Part shown: piece after piece, positions 9,012 to 16,987 of the stretch
How the letters are laid out: each line of letters starts with the position of its first letter
Position numbering within the stretch: the stretch's first letter is position 1
Source of the DNA: Mageeibacillus sp. UBA3781
GTDB lineage: Bacteria; Bacillota; Clostridia; Saccharofermentanales; Saccharofermentanaceae
Reading direction: 5' to 3'
Length of the DNA: 47,619 bases
NCBI GenBank assembly: GCA_002368805.1
Contig: DFFH01000020.1
Location: 483-48,101, forward strand
Made by a program: the position numbers and the translations under genes
The notes under the pieces: generated by a model
What the model saw: the letters and a program-made list of their open reading frames with translations, nothing else
What the model was told of the DNA's origin: nothing
The model's database searches: none

Positions 9012-9590
9012 ATGGGACTGGAACAGAAACAAAAGAAAGCGGTTTTTCATCCTTTATATTTCCTTTTTGCGTTCATCATGTGGATCCTGGTGGTCGGCTG
9101 GCTTGCGGTGATCTTTTCCCTTTCTGCCGAGACCGGTGATGCTTCTACGCTTCGTTCCCAGGAGCTGCTCCGCAGGTTCTCCAAATTCTTCCATGCCGAT
9201 GTGAAGGAAGAATTTGTCCGTGGCTGTGCTCACATCTTTGAGTTTACGGTTCTTTCGGTGCTGGCTTATATTGCGATGTTTGCCACCAACCACATTCAGA
9301 CACGTCTGGATCAGCCCGGCATAAGATTCCTCGATAAATTCAAGAATGATAACGAAGTATATATTGCCGTTTCCCTTTGGATCACGGCGCTTTCCGCATC
9401 TGCGGACGAGTATCATCAGATTTTTGTAGATGGCCGCTCTTCCAGCCTGTTCGATGTATTCCTGGATATGTGCGGTGCGGTCGTGGTTATGCTTATAATC
9501 CGTATAGTCGTTTCTATCTATGTATATGTGAAAAATAAAAAAGAGAATATGCCCCTGATCACTCAGGAAGCGAATGTGGAGGAGATGTGA
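9012..9590 (+). CDS. VanZ family membrane protein
   Basis: VanZ of enterococci gives low-level teicoplanin resistance, but most family members have no proven role. This 192-residue protein has about four membrane segments (around 14-34, 72-92, 115-135 and 148-172) and the family signature: FSLSAE after the first segment, GCAHIFEFTVLS (VanZ His/Glu region), then SADEYHQIFVDGRSSSLFDVFLDMCGA. I start at the ATG at 9012, with GGAG nine bases upstream; a TTG at 8997 in the same frame would overlap this site. It stands directly behind its own promoter and is followed after 3 bases by a small orphan gene. Confidence 0.88.
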   Translation: MGLEQKQKKAVFHPLYFLFAFIMWILVVGWLAVIFSLSAETGDASTLRSQELLRRFSKFFHADVKEEFVRGCAHIFEFTVLSVLAYIAMFATNHIQTRLDQPGIRFLDKFKNDNEVYIAVSLWITALSASADEYHQIFVDGRSSSLFDVFLDMCGAVVVMLIIRIVVSIYVYVKNKKENMPLITQEANVEEM

Positions 9591-9593
9591 TAA

Positions 9594-9944
9594 ATGGGTA
9601 TCTTCGATCGCCGTAAGGAAAATGATAAAGAATCACCATTATGGAAAAATGCGTATATTCCGTCGTATAATTACCAGTCGGACAGTAATGGAAATGCTGC
9701 CGCATCCTTTGCGCTGAATGAGGGTATTGCCACCCGTCTTCTGAAGAAGCCAAAGGAGTTCTATGAGGATACAGATCGTTTTCTGCTGCTTCTTATCAGC
9801 TCCACCGATAAGAAGATCCTTGGCACTCTTCCTTATGATAAAGCGCTCAAACTTCTCGATCCTTATAAACTGGAGGAAACAAAAGAGGAAGTGATCATTC
9901 GCCCTCTGACGTATTCCGAGCTTTCCAGTCTGTTAAAGGGCTGA
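9594..9944 (+). CDS. Hypothetical protein, 116 residues
   Basis: I do not recognise a family. The protein is soluble and charged, with no membrane segment or signal peptide. The first 40 residues are polar (MGIFDRRKENDKES, then Asn/Ser-rich). The rest looks like a small alpha/beta domain, with RFLLLLISSTDKKILGTLPYDKALKLL and a C-terminal LTYSELSSLLKG. The ATG is 3 bases after the VanZ-family stop with GGAGGAG upstream, so both genes are probably translated from one message that ends at the terminator at 9973. Being a real gene is supported by its strong ribosome site and neighbouring layout; the function is unknown. Confidence 0.75.
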   Translation: MGIFDRRKENDKESPLWKNAYIPSYNYQSDSNGNAAASFALNEGIATRLLKKPKEFYEDTDRFLLLLISSTDKKILGTLPYDKALKLLDPYKLEETKEEVIIRPLTYSELSSLLKG

Positions 9945-9968
9945 TTCATTTACTGTTTTTTAGCACAC

Positions 9969-10000
9969 AAAAAAAGGAGCGGTGATCCGCTCCTTTCTTG
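9969..10000. terminator. Bidirectional intrinsic terminator between convergent genes
   Basis: GGAGCGG pairs with CCGCTCC around the loop TGAT (9976-9993), extended by AAA/TTT. Read on the minus strand it is followed by a run of seven T, a strong terminator for the DUF3048 gene; on the plus strand it is followed by TTTCTTGTTTT and ends the VanZ transcript. Confidence 0.88.
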
Positions 10001-10017
10001 TTTTATTCAGTTTTCGA

Positions 10018-11238
10018 TCATTTGTAGGTCGTCTTGCTCATGTAATCGTTATCTACGACACAGATGTAAGACTTGCCGGCATTTACTTCGATCTCGTTTC
10101 CGTTGCTGTCAAAGCACTTGATCGGATCATTCGGAGTCGGCTTTGTCCATGTGATGTTAATAAGCTTTCCATTGGAGACATAATAGCCGGATCCGCCTTC
10201 CTCGAAGTGGATATCCTTGTGACGCTCGGAGCTCTTGTCGTTCGGACGGGCAACGATAGGGCAGAAGATTACGAAAACGTTTGTGAAACTGATCTGTTTG
10301 TCCACATTGTCATCCATCTGCGGCTCACCGTTGTACTGGCTCTTGTAGTACACGCCTTCTGCGGCATTATAAACGAAGAGACCGTCATCATTGGTAGAAG
10401 AGAAGTATACGTTGATCTCGTTACAAGGTACAGAATCCTGCATCTTCGCTTTTCCGGTCTCTACGAAGTTAAACATCTTCGGCATCTCACCGGAAATATC
10501 GATCTTATTCTTCTCGAAAGCCTTCAGAATGAAATCACCACGTGTAACGCCGCAGTGCTCCACACCGGTACGATGTCCGGGCTGGTTCATCCACTCACGG
10601 TCACGCCAGCAGTAGCGTCCATCCGGTACTTCATCCGCATCGTGGCCACGAAGGGAATCATAGATGTAATTGTTCAGGTCAAACCATACAATGTTGTTGC
10701 TCTTCACATGTGCCGGAACAGCTGTGTAGTCAGCACCCCAGCATACGAAGATAGCACCTGTGCCTGCACACATATCAGATGCGCCGACACGACCGCTACG
10801 TACAGCACCTACAAGCGGGATCTTGGAGATATCCGGGTACATGCACAGAAGACGTGTCTGACCGCCTTCGGTCTCATACTCGAAAATGACGGAAGCTTCC
10901 GTGGTTCCGCGCTGAGGATTTGCGACCTTGCAGTTGTTGACCGTGATACCGATACCTTTTTTACCCTTGTTAGCTTCATCGACTTCATAAAGTCCGGTGA
11001 ACGGGTTCTCGATCATTCCGACAGGAGTGGTCTCTGACGGTTCTGTTGACGCAGTGGTCTGTGTCTCGGAAGAAGTCGTCGAGGGGGCTGTCGTCTCAGA
11101 AGAGGACTCGCCGTCGGATGTCCACCATGTTTCATAGCTCAGGGATTCTTGTTTCTTTTTACCGCATGCAGTAAGAGGTGATGCGAAAAGCATGAGTGAC
11201 ATCGAAAGTGCCACTAGTTTAGTAATCTGCTTTTTCAT
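10018..11238 (-). CDS. DUF3048 domain lipoprotein (YerB-like)
   Basis: A 406-residue lipoprotein. The signal peptide MKKQITKLVALSMSLMLFAS ends in the lipobox LTAC, with Cys25 as the lipid anchor. A Ser/Thr/Glu-rich linker (about 40-75) leads to the DUF3048 domain, recognisable by NPFTGLYEVDEANKGKKGIGITVNNCKVA-type sequence, the SGRVGASDM stretch and the C-terminal half with ITWTKPTPNDPIKCFDSNG. The fold's role is unknown; B. subtilis YerB is the usual comparison. The start is the ATG whose complement ends at 11238, with AGGAGAGA ahead of it; the longer frame would run through the promoter region. It is divergent from the LCP gene and probably acts at the cell surface like its neighbours. Confidence 0.9.
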   Translation of the reverse strand: MKKQITKLVALSMSLMLFASPLTACGKKKQESLSYETWWTSDGESSSETTAPSTTSSETQTTASTEPSETTPVGMIENPFTGLYEVDEANKGKKGIGITVNNCKVANPQRGTTEASVIFEYETEGGQTRLLCMYPDISKIPLVGAVRSGRVGASDMCAGTGAIFVCWGADYTAVPAHVKSNNIVWFDLNNYIYDSLRGHDADEVPDGRYCWRDREWMNQPGHRTGVEHCGVTRGDFILKAFEKNKIDISGEMPKMFNFVETGKAKMQDSVPCNEINVYFSSTNDDGLFVYNAAEGVYYKSQYNGEPQMDDNVDKQISFTNVFVIFCPIVARPNDKSSERHKDIHFEEGGSGYYVSNGKLINITWTKPTPNDPIKCFDSNGNEIEVNAGKSYICVVDNDYMSKTTYK

Positions 11239-11303
11239 ATTCTCTCTCCTTGTTTGTAATATGACTCTATTGTAACATAACCTTCGAAATATCAAGCACA
11301 ACA

Positions 11304-11332
11304 TTGAAATGTAATAGAAAATCGGTTAATAT
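11304..11332 (+). promoter_or_regulatory. Sigma-A promoter for the LCP gene
   Basis: TTGAAA (11304-11309), 17 bases, TAATAT (11327-11332). Transcription would start near 11339, which makes the ATG at 11338 unusable and supports the start at 11359. Confidence 0.75.
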
Positions 11333-11358
11333 GTTCCATGTTAAGAAAGGGGATTATT

Positions 11359-12480
11359 ATGCCTTCTAATAAGAAAAATCGGGATATAGCCGATTCAAAT
11401 AATAAGGCTCCAAAGAAAAAATCAGCAGTTAAGATCCTGATCAAGGTTCTGTGCTATATTCTTTGCGCCGTTCTCGGCCTCGGAGTAGGTGCTTTTATAT
11501 ATGTATATAAAACACTTGGTGCAGTAGGCTTTGTAAATACACCTTTTGTAAGCGACAGCCAATACGAAACAATCGATTTTGATAATCTGGATGATATTGA
11601 TCTTGAGTCCGGTGATGTTGCGTCTTCCTGGCAGGACGGCGGTCACACCCGTGTATATGTCAATAAGAAGTATCCTATTAAGAAAGTATCCCAGAAAGAC
11701 AGTAAAGTCGAGAATATTCTGGTATTCGGTGTCGATTCCCGTGGAACGAAAGATGTTACCTGCCGCGCCGATGCGATCCTGATCGTTTCCATCGATAAGA
11801 GAAGAGATTGTGTGAAGATGATCTCTCTGATGCGTGATACCGGCGTTAAGATCGAGGGAAGATCTTCGACAGATAAGCTTACACATGCTTACGCTTACGG
11901 CGGTGTAGGTCTTCTGATCAATACGATCAATGAAAATTTCGGCCTGGATATCCAGCGTTTTGTTATGCTCGACTTCGGCAGCTCCTCCAACCTGATCGAT
12001 ATGGTAGGAGGCGTTGATATTGACGTTACCGCAGGAGAAGTTAAGTTCGCAAATCAGAACATTAATGAAGAAAATGCACTTCTTGGAACCAATGTTCCGC
12101 TTCTTACTCACGGCGGCCGTCAGACGCTTAGTGGTGTGCAGGCTACTTCCTGGGCGAGAATCAGAAGTCTCGACTCCGATTATGTAAGATCCGGACGCCA
12201 GCGTACACTTGCTATCTCACTGATGCATAAGGTCGCATCGTATAAGTGGACTGCGAAGATCGCGCTTTTGGAAGATGCAGCTGGTATGTTTGAAACGAAC
12301 ATGAATTCGAAAGATATGATGCGTCTTGCTACCGATGCGGTAGATGTTCTTGGTGAAGTTAAAGAGTATCGTGCTCCGGCAGATGGTATGTTCAAGGTTC
12401 AGGATAATCCTTGGATGATGATCGTTGACTGGAGTAAGCAGCTTCCTGATCTGCATCGTTTCATCTGGGAGGAGGAGTAA
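11359..12480 (+). CDS. LytR-CpsA-Psr (LCP) family cell-wall polymer ligase
   Basis: LCP enzymes move teichoic acids or capsular polymers from undecaprenyl-phosphate carriers onto peptidoglycan, outside the membrane. The 373 residues comprise a Lys-rich cytoplasmic tip, one membrane segment (about 23-46) and the LCP domain: ILVFGVDSRG, ADAILIVSID, SLMRDTGVKI with the catalytic Arg/Asp cluster, the DKLTHAYAYGG stretch and ARIRSLDSDYVRSGRQRT. The start at 11359 has AAAGGGGAT six bases before it; the in-frame ATG at 11338 coincides with the predicted transcript start. The stop lies 1 base before the next gene, so they form an operon. Confidence 0.93.
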   Translation: MPSNKKNRDIADSNNKAPKKKSAVKILIKVLCYILCAVLGLGVGAFIYVYKTLGAVGFVNTPFVSDSQYETIDFDNLDDIDLESGDVASSWQDGGHTRVYVNKKYPIKKVSQKDSKVENILVFGVDSRGTKDVTCRADAILIVSIDKRRDCVKMISLMRDTGVKIEGRSSTDKLTHAYAYGGVGLLINTINENFGLDIQRFVMLDFGSSSNLIDMVGGVDIDVTAGEVKFANQNINEENALLGTNVPLLTHGGRQTLSGVQATSWARIRSLDSDYVRSGRQRTLAISLMHKVASYKWTAKIALLEDAAGMFETNMNSKDMMRLATDAVDVLGEVKEYRAPADGMFKVQDNPWMMIVDWSKQLPDLHRFIWEEE

Positions 12481-12481
12481 C

Positions 12482-14299
12482 ATGAGTAAAACTTCGTCCG
12501 CAGTTGTTTGCGAAACAAATCAGATTCTCGGAAAGAACCAGGAAAACGTTTATTTCCACAGTCTTTACCGTGTACCGGAAGAATTCGGATCAAGTTATAT
12601 CCGTTCAGCCAAGTCCACCGCTCCGATTCAGATCTGCGCTGTTTTCTCCGCGCAGGGAGAAGATACACTTGCTGCTATGACTCTTCAGGCTGTTCTTGCA
12701 AAGATGCAGGAGATCACGGCGACTACGCAGCAGATGAGTGTTCTCGATTATGAGAGCTTTACGACAAAGGTCGTTAATGTTCTGAATAATACGGTATGTA
12801 ATGAATCGATCAAGCATAATGGCGCGAATATCCGTGTCTCCATGTCGATGATCATTATCGAGGGAGATACACTCCGCGTATTGAATATCGGTAATACACA
12901 TATCTGGATGTTCCGTCAGGGCAAACTGATCTCTCTTACAGAGAATCAGACAGTCGCACATCGGTATGTTCAGATGGGCGCTATCCCGAAAGATGCCGAA
13001 TATACGCATGAAGGAAGAAATGAACTGACCCAGTATCTGGGAAGATTTGCGCAGGACGGTGAAGTACTGCCGGATAAGAAAGTTCATCTGAAACTGATGG
13101 ATGGCGATGAGCTTGTCATGATCGGTACCGGATTGGATCAGGATGTTCCGATCCAGAAACTCGGTGTTGTTATCGCTCGCCCGACACAGCCGGAAACAAA
13201 GGCATCCGAGCTTATTTCCTGTGCGATGAAGCAGGGCGTTAAGGCAGGTCTTACTGCACTGGTCGTCCGTATCGAGAGTACACTTTTGCTCCCGGGTGAT
13301 GCGAAGATCGAAGAGGCAGCAGTCACTAATGATCTTTCTGTTGCTTCAAAACCGATCGTCGCGGCAGCACCGGTTGCACCTGCTGTACCAGTTGCTCCCG
13401 TCCAGCAGCCTGCGTCAGCTGACAATGCGCCGACGATCCAGTCGGATGAACTGCGATACAGGATGAACCAGCAATTCCAGGAACCTCCGATTCCGGCTTT
13501 TGGTGATGAAGAAGAGGATGATGTTGATGATGAGGACTTTGAGACTCCTGCACGGTCACGTTCTTCCGAAAAGAAAAAGAAAGAGAAGAAGGGTTCTGCG
13601 TTGAAGAATATACTTATCGGATTACTGATCTTCCTGATCTGTGGTGTGGTCGGATATGCCGGAATGTATGTCCTGTTTAACATTGCGCACTGGAACGGTG
13701 ACTTAAAGCCGATCGAGACCTCTGAACAGTCTTTTGAGGAACTTGATCAGGTAATGTATGCACTTTATGATGATACGGCTCTTTATGTGGAAGAGTCTCT
13801 GGATAGTCAGACGATCGATACATTGGCCCGAGGAGAGGCGATTACGCTTCTTGCTTCCAACGGAAGCTTTGCAAAGATCCGTAAAGAAAACGGCTTGATG
13901 GGCTATGTTCCGCTTGATATGATCTCCGAAGAAGACCCGACGATCGGTGAGAAGAGTGAGACCGAGTTTATCGACCCGACTCCGATCCCGACAACTCCTA
14001 CCGAGATCACGAAGGCTACATCTCAAAAGCAGGAAACGGAACCTACATCCGCACCGGAGACATCCGAGAGTACTTCCGAGATCACTCCGCCGGGGTCCTC
14101 ATCGGAGGCAACATCCGCACCGCAGAGCTCCTCTGAGGCAACTTCGGAATCCAGCGAGAGTTCTTCGGAGACGTCGCCTTCAGAGTCCTCTTCAGAACAG
14201 ACTTCCAGTGAGTCTACCGAACCTTCTTCGTCCGAGGAGACTTCCTCCGAAACAGAGGCACCTTCCTCAGAGACAGAGGCACCGTCTGATCCGGCATAA
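12482..14299 (+). CDS. Transmembrane protein with degenerate PP2C-like domain, SH3-like domain and Ser/Thr-rich tail
   Basis: 605 residues with four parts. Residues 1-265 resemble a PP2C phosphatase (ILGKNQEN, AVFSAQGED, LRVLNIGNTHIWMFRQGKLISLT, LTQYLG, ELVMIGTGLDQDV), but the metal-binding Asp positions are changed: DG to SA near 56, GD to GN at 138, SDG to GTG at 215-217. It is therefore unlikely to be an active phosphatase. An Ala/Pro-rich then acidic linker precedes a Lys-rich stretch and one membrane segment (375-399). Outside, an SH3-like domain (about 425-482) is followed by a long Ser/Thr/Glu tail. The start is the ATG at 12482 after GGAGGAGG, 1 base after the LCP stop. I infer a receptor or scaffold linking cytoplasm and wall. 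Confidence 0.8.
   Translation: MSKTSSAVVCETNQILGKNQENVYFHSLYRVPEEFGSSYIRSAKSTAPIQICAVFSAQGEDTLAAMTLQAVLAKMQEITATTQQMSVLDYESFTTKVVNVLNNTVCNESIKHNGANIRVSMSMIIIEGDTLRVLNIGNTHIWMFRQGKLISLTENQTVAHRYVQMGAIPKDAEYTHEGRNELTQYLGRFAQDGEVLPDKKVHLKLMDGDELVMIGTGLDQDVPIQKLGVVIARPTQPETKASELISCAMKQGVKAGLTALVVRIESTLLLPGDAKIEEAAVTNDLSVASKPIVAAAPVAPAVPVAPVQQPASADNAPTIQSDELRYRMNQQFQEPPIPAFGDEEEDDVDDEDFETPARSRSSEKKKKEKKGSALKNILIGLLIFLICGVVGYAGMYVLFNIAHWNGDLKPIETSEQSFEELDQVMYALYDDTALYVEESLDSQTIDTLARGEAITLLASNGSFAKIRKENGLMGYVPLDMISEEDPTIGEKSETEFIDPTPIPTTPTEITKATSQKQETEPTSAPETSESTSEITPPGSSSEATSAPQSSSEATSESSESSSETSPSESSSEQTSSESTEPSSSEETSSETEAPSSETEAPSDPA
14010..14290 (+). repeat. Low-complexity Ser/Thr/Glu-coding tail
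   Basis: The 3' end of the PP2C-like gene codes for about 90 residues of imperfect SSE, TSE and SES units, with recurring tcctc, tccgag and tcggag triplets. The composition resembles the linker of the divergent DUF3048 lipoprotein. Such tails usually span or lie in the wall. Confidence 0.7.
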
Positions 14300-14327
14300 G
14301 GTTCATTACTTTTTGTAACGGGATAAA

Positions 14328-15473
14328 TTAAAGTTCAAGTTTTGCCATTTCCTCGATTTTAAACTCGCCGGGAAGTGGCAATTCTATTTCCGTCTTTTTC
14401 AGGACAGAGCGGTAAAAACCGAGCACCATATCCACGGCAAGGTAGCCGGATCTTCCATCTGCAACAGGGGAGGTGGAAGTGGTAATGGCACGGTACAGAT
14501 CCGTATAGATCCCGTAGTGCGGATTCTTCGCGACCGAGATCAGGTAAGAAAGGCCATTTTGCTTGATATATCTGCGAAGATACTTAAATGCGAGATTCTT
14601 TCCCTTGGAAGTACGGATCGAATACGATGGCTTTCCCTTATAAAGAGAGATACGGATCGCAGCATTTTCCGTATTGATAAAGAACGATGCTTCATGTTCC
14701 TTCGGGAAAGTGGCAGTTGTTCCTTCGACCTGGCAAAGCGCGCCGTTGGCAAAGGTATATACGCCCATTGCCGTATCTTCGGCTTCCATATCACGGAATC
14801 TTCTTGCGATCATACCATTGACCGAGACAGCTTCCGAATTCATCAGATAGCACATCAGATCCAGCGCATGGACCGTCTGGTTCATCAGAGCGCCGCCGTC
14901 GCTTTTCCAGGTGCCTCTCCAGGCAGCCTGCTGATAGTACTCGTTCTCGTGCCCCCAGCGGACGATGACGGAGCCGTGTCCGGCTTTTCCGAAAACACCA
15001 TTGACCATGTCCTCGTGAAGGAGGGATACGATCGGGAAATATCTGTATATATGGCCCATAGCGATGCGAAGCCCCTTGCTCTCTGCAAGTTCATAGAGCT
15101 CGCGGGAAGATTTATTACTCATCGTCATGGGCTTTTCCAGAAGGATGTTCGCATTTGCTTCGAGACAATCCTTAGCGATCTGGAAGTGAAGTCCGGAAGG
15201 GACAGTGATCGCCACGATATCGGGATGCAGGTCATTCAGCATCTCTTTATAATCGATATATGTTTTGATGGAAGCACAAACGTCCTTATACTTCTTGATC
15301 TTCTTTTTGCAAGCAGAAAGAAGGTGAGCGGGAGCATCCGGGTTGGTGTCCACAAGGGCGAGAAGAGAAAGCCGGTCAGAGAGCCCGGTGACAGCGCGGA
15401 TATGCTTCTCGCTTACCCTGCCGCAGCCGATGATGGCGACTTTCAATTTATTCGTAATAGCTTCCTGAGACAT
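14328..15473 (-). CDS. Gfo/Idh/MocA family oxidoreductase
   Basis: An NAD(P)-dependent sugar or inositol dehydrogenase-type protein of 381 residues. The N-terminal Rossmann fold starts KVAIIGCGRVSEKHIRAV, followed by LALVDTNP and the family's EKPMTMS (the E-K-P motif with catalytic Lys). The C-terminal substrate domain contains GHIYRYFP, WKSDGGALMNQTVHALDLMCYLM (conserved G-G-x-x-x-x-x-G/Q-x-H-x-x-D pattern) and ends GFYRSVLKKTEIELP. The substrate cannot be told from the sequence. The start at 15473 has GGGGGAG upstream; an in-frame ATG at 15491 precedes that site. It stands alone between a convergent and a divergent neighbour and is probably monocistronic. Confidence 0.88.
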   Translation of the reverse strand: MSQEAITNKLKVAIIGCGRVSEKHIRAVTGLSDRLSLLALVDTNPDAPAHLLSACKKKIKKYKDVCASIKTYIDYKEMLNDLHPDIVAITVPSGLHFQIAKDCLEANANILLEKPMTMSNKSSRELYELAESKGLRIAMGHIYRYFPIVSLLHEDMVNGVFGKAGHGSVIVRWGHENEYYQQAAWRGTWKSDGGALMNQTVHALDLMCYLMNSEAVSVNGMIARRFRDMEAEDTAMGVYTFANGALCQVEGTTATFPKEHEASFFINTENAAIRISLYKGKPSYSIRTSKGKNLAFKYLRRYIKQNGLSYLISVAKNPHYGIYTDLYRAITTSTSPVADGRSGYLAVDMVLGFYRSVLKKTEIELPLPGEFKIEEMAKLEL

Positions 15474-15506
15474 GATTCTCCCCCGCTTCATGATTTGTCT
15501 ATCGAT

Positions 15507-15534
15507 ATTCTAACATAATCGAAAGAGAAACCAA
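15507..15534 (-). promoter_or_regulatory. Putative promoter for the Gfo/Idh/MocA gene
   Basis: On the minus strand TTGGTT, 16 bases, TAGAAT, ending about 34 bases before the start codon. It is back to back with the promoter of the nucleoside phosphorylase. Confidence 0.5.
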
Positions 15535-15541
15535 CATAAAA

Positions 15542-15550
15542 TGGTACAAT
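15542..15550 (+). promoter_or_regulatory. Putative extended -10 promoter for pdp
   Basis: TG-g-TACAAT, 34 bases before the ATG at 15585; no clear -35. The ribosome site AAAGGAGG is at 15568-15575. Confidence 0.5.
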
Positions 15551-15584
15551 ATCAGTAGGATGCTTATAAAGGAGGCTTCTTTTC

Positions 15585-16910
15585 ATGAATATGCTTGAAT
15601 TGATCGAAAAGAAACGTGATGGCGGAGTCATCAGCAAAGAGGAGATCGAGTTTTTTGTCCGTGGTGTAACAGACAGATCGATACCGGATTACCAGATCTC
15701 CGCCTTCCTTATGGCAGTCCTCTGGAGGGGAATGAATGACGAGGAAACGGCAGATCTTACGATCAGTATGGCCAAGTCCGGAAAGATCTGCGACCTGTCA
15801 GATATTCCCGGCGTAAAGGTGGATAAACACAGTACCGGCGGTGTAGGAGACAAAGTGACTCCGATACTGCTTCCGATCGTTTCTTCCTTCGGAGTTCCCT
15901 GTGTCAAACTATCCGGCCGAGGTCTGGGCTTTACCGGCGGTACGATCGATAAATTCGAATCTATCGAAGGCTTCTGCACGTCGGTGGAACCTTCCGATTT
16001 CAAGAATAAGATAGAGAGATTCGGACTTCTTCTTGGCGGGCAGACATCAGACCTTGCCCCCTGCGATAAGTATCTCTACGCGCTTCGGGACGTGACGGGT
16101 ACTGTGCCGTCGATCCCTCTGATCGCTTCGAGTATCATGAGCAAGAAGATCGCGGGAGGATCAGATGCGATCGTTCTGGATATCACCTGCGGCAGCGGTG
16201 CTTTTATGAAAGATATCGAATCAGCTAGAGAACTGGCCAGAAGAATGATCGCGATCGGTAAACTTGCCGGAAAACCTGTAACATGTGTGATGTCGTCGAT
16301 GCAGCAGCCGCTGGGCATCATGGTCGGAAATATCCTCGAGATGCAGGAAGCGGTAAGTGTTCTTCAGGGAAGAGGAAGAGAAGATGTCAAGAACGTGGTT
16401 CTTACAATGGCTTCCGAGATGCTGAAGCTGACACCTTTCGGTAAAGGAAAAGAGATTGACGAGCTTAAAAAGCTCTGTAATGAGAAACTGGAGAACGGGG
16501 AAGCTTTCGCGAAATTCGGAGATCTGGTCCTCTCCCAGGGAGGTGTTCTCCAGTCTGACGGTACCCCGGTCTATGTCGATAAGTCATTTGAGGTCATGAC
16601 TGTTTATGCTGAAAAAGACGGTTATATTTCTTCCTGCGATGCGCTGTCTGTCGGTGAAGCTTCCTGTCTTTTAGGCGCGGGACGTATGGAAAAGGAAGAT
16701 GTTATCGATATGGGTGCCGGTATCCGTCTTTATAAGAAGATCGGAGATAAGGTCTCCCGTGGCGAAGAACTTTTCACGCTTTATACCGGTACAAAAGCAC
16801 CTGTCAGTGACGACCGGATCGACGAAGCTCTTTTCCATATGCAGGATGCGTATGTGATCTCGGATTCTCCGGTTACTGCTCCGAAAGAGATCCTGGAAGT
16901 GATTTCATAG
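15585..16910 (+). CDS. pdp: Pyrimidine-nucleoside phosphorylase
   Basis: Phosphorolyses uridine, thymidine and deoxyuridine to the base and (deoxy)ribose-1-phosphate in pyrimidine salvage. The 441-residue protein has the NP-II family signatures KHSTGGVGDK (phosphate-binding, 81-90) and SGRGLGFTGGTIDKFES (110-126). The substrate-binding Arg, Ser and Lys region (LYALRDVTGT, SSIMSKK) is intact, as is GSGAFM. Position 116 is Phe, where the best-studied thymidine phosphorylase has a His (GRGLGHTGG). Length is normal. Dimeric thymidine phosphorylase (deoA) is the alternative; I prefer Pdp because it is the usual form in Firmicutes. Confidence 0.9.
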   Translation: MNMLELIEKKRDGGVISKEEIEFFVRGVTDRSIPDYQISAFLMAVLWRGMNDEETADLTISMAKSGKICDLSDIPGVKVDKHSTGGVGDKVTPILLPIVSSFGVPCVKLSGRGLGFTGGTIDKFESIEGFCTSVEPSDFKNKIERFGLLLGGQTSDLAPCDKYLYALRDVTGTVPSIPLIASSIMSKKIAGGSDAIVLDITCGSGAFMKDIESARELARRMIAIGKLAGKPVTCVMSSMQQPLGIMVGNILEMQEAVSVLQGRGREDVKNVVLTMASEMLKLTPFGKGKEIDELKKLCNEKLENGEAFAKFGDLVLSQGGVLQSDGTPVYVDKSFEVMTVYAEKDGYISSCDALSVGEASCLLGAGRMEKEDVIDMGAGIRLYKKIGDKVSRGEELFTLYTGTKAPVSDDRIDEALFHMQDAYVISDSPVTAPKEILEVIS

Positions 16911-16916
16911 AGGTAG

Positions 16917-16945
16917 TTGCGAAGTCAAAAAATGATTGTTATAAT
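16917..16945 (+). promoter_or_regulatory. Sigma-A promoter of the ruvCAB-queH operon
   Basis: TTGCGA (16917-16922), 17 bases, perfect TATAAT (16940-16945). The LexA box starts 7 bases downstream, at the expected transcription start. Confidence 0.85.
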
Positions 16946-16951
16946 CGAAAA

Positions 16952-16963
16952 GAACGAATGTTC
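16952..16963 (+). promoter_or_regulatory. LexA (SOS) operator GAAC-GAAT-GTTC
   Basis: A perfect GAAC-N4-GTTC inverted repeat, the core of the Gram-positive LexA/DinR box (CGAAC-N4-GTTCG). It covers the predicted start of transcription of ruvC, so bound LexA would block the promoter until DNA damage. Confidence 0.8.
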
Positions 16964-16987
16964 ACGTTTTGAAAAAGGAGCAGTGAT

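Noticed and set aside
9982..11037. Plus-strand open frame of 351 codons opposite the DUF3048 gene
   Set aside because: It runs through the terminator hairpin and has no domain; the minus-strand gene has a lipobox and ribosome site.
11252..11300. Minus-strand promoter for the DUF3048 lipoprotein
   Set aside because: Boxes such as TTGTGC, TTGATA, TATGTT and TACAAT occur, but none is well spaced at 16-18 bases with good matches; a promoter must exist but I cannot place it.
14300..14327. Possible terminator between the PP2C-like gene and the convergent oxidoreductase
   Set aside because: TTAC/GTAA around T5 gives only a 4-pair stem; too weak to call.
14517..15518. Plus-strand open frame of 333 codons opposite the Gfo/Idh/MocA gene
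   Set aside because: The minus strand holds a clear Rossmann motif and E-K-P motif; the plus-strand product has no domain.
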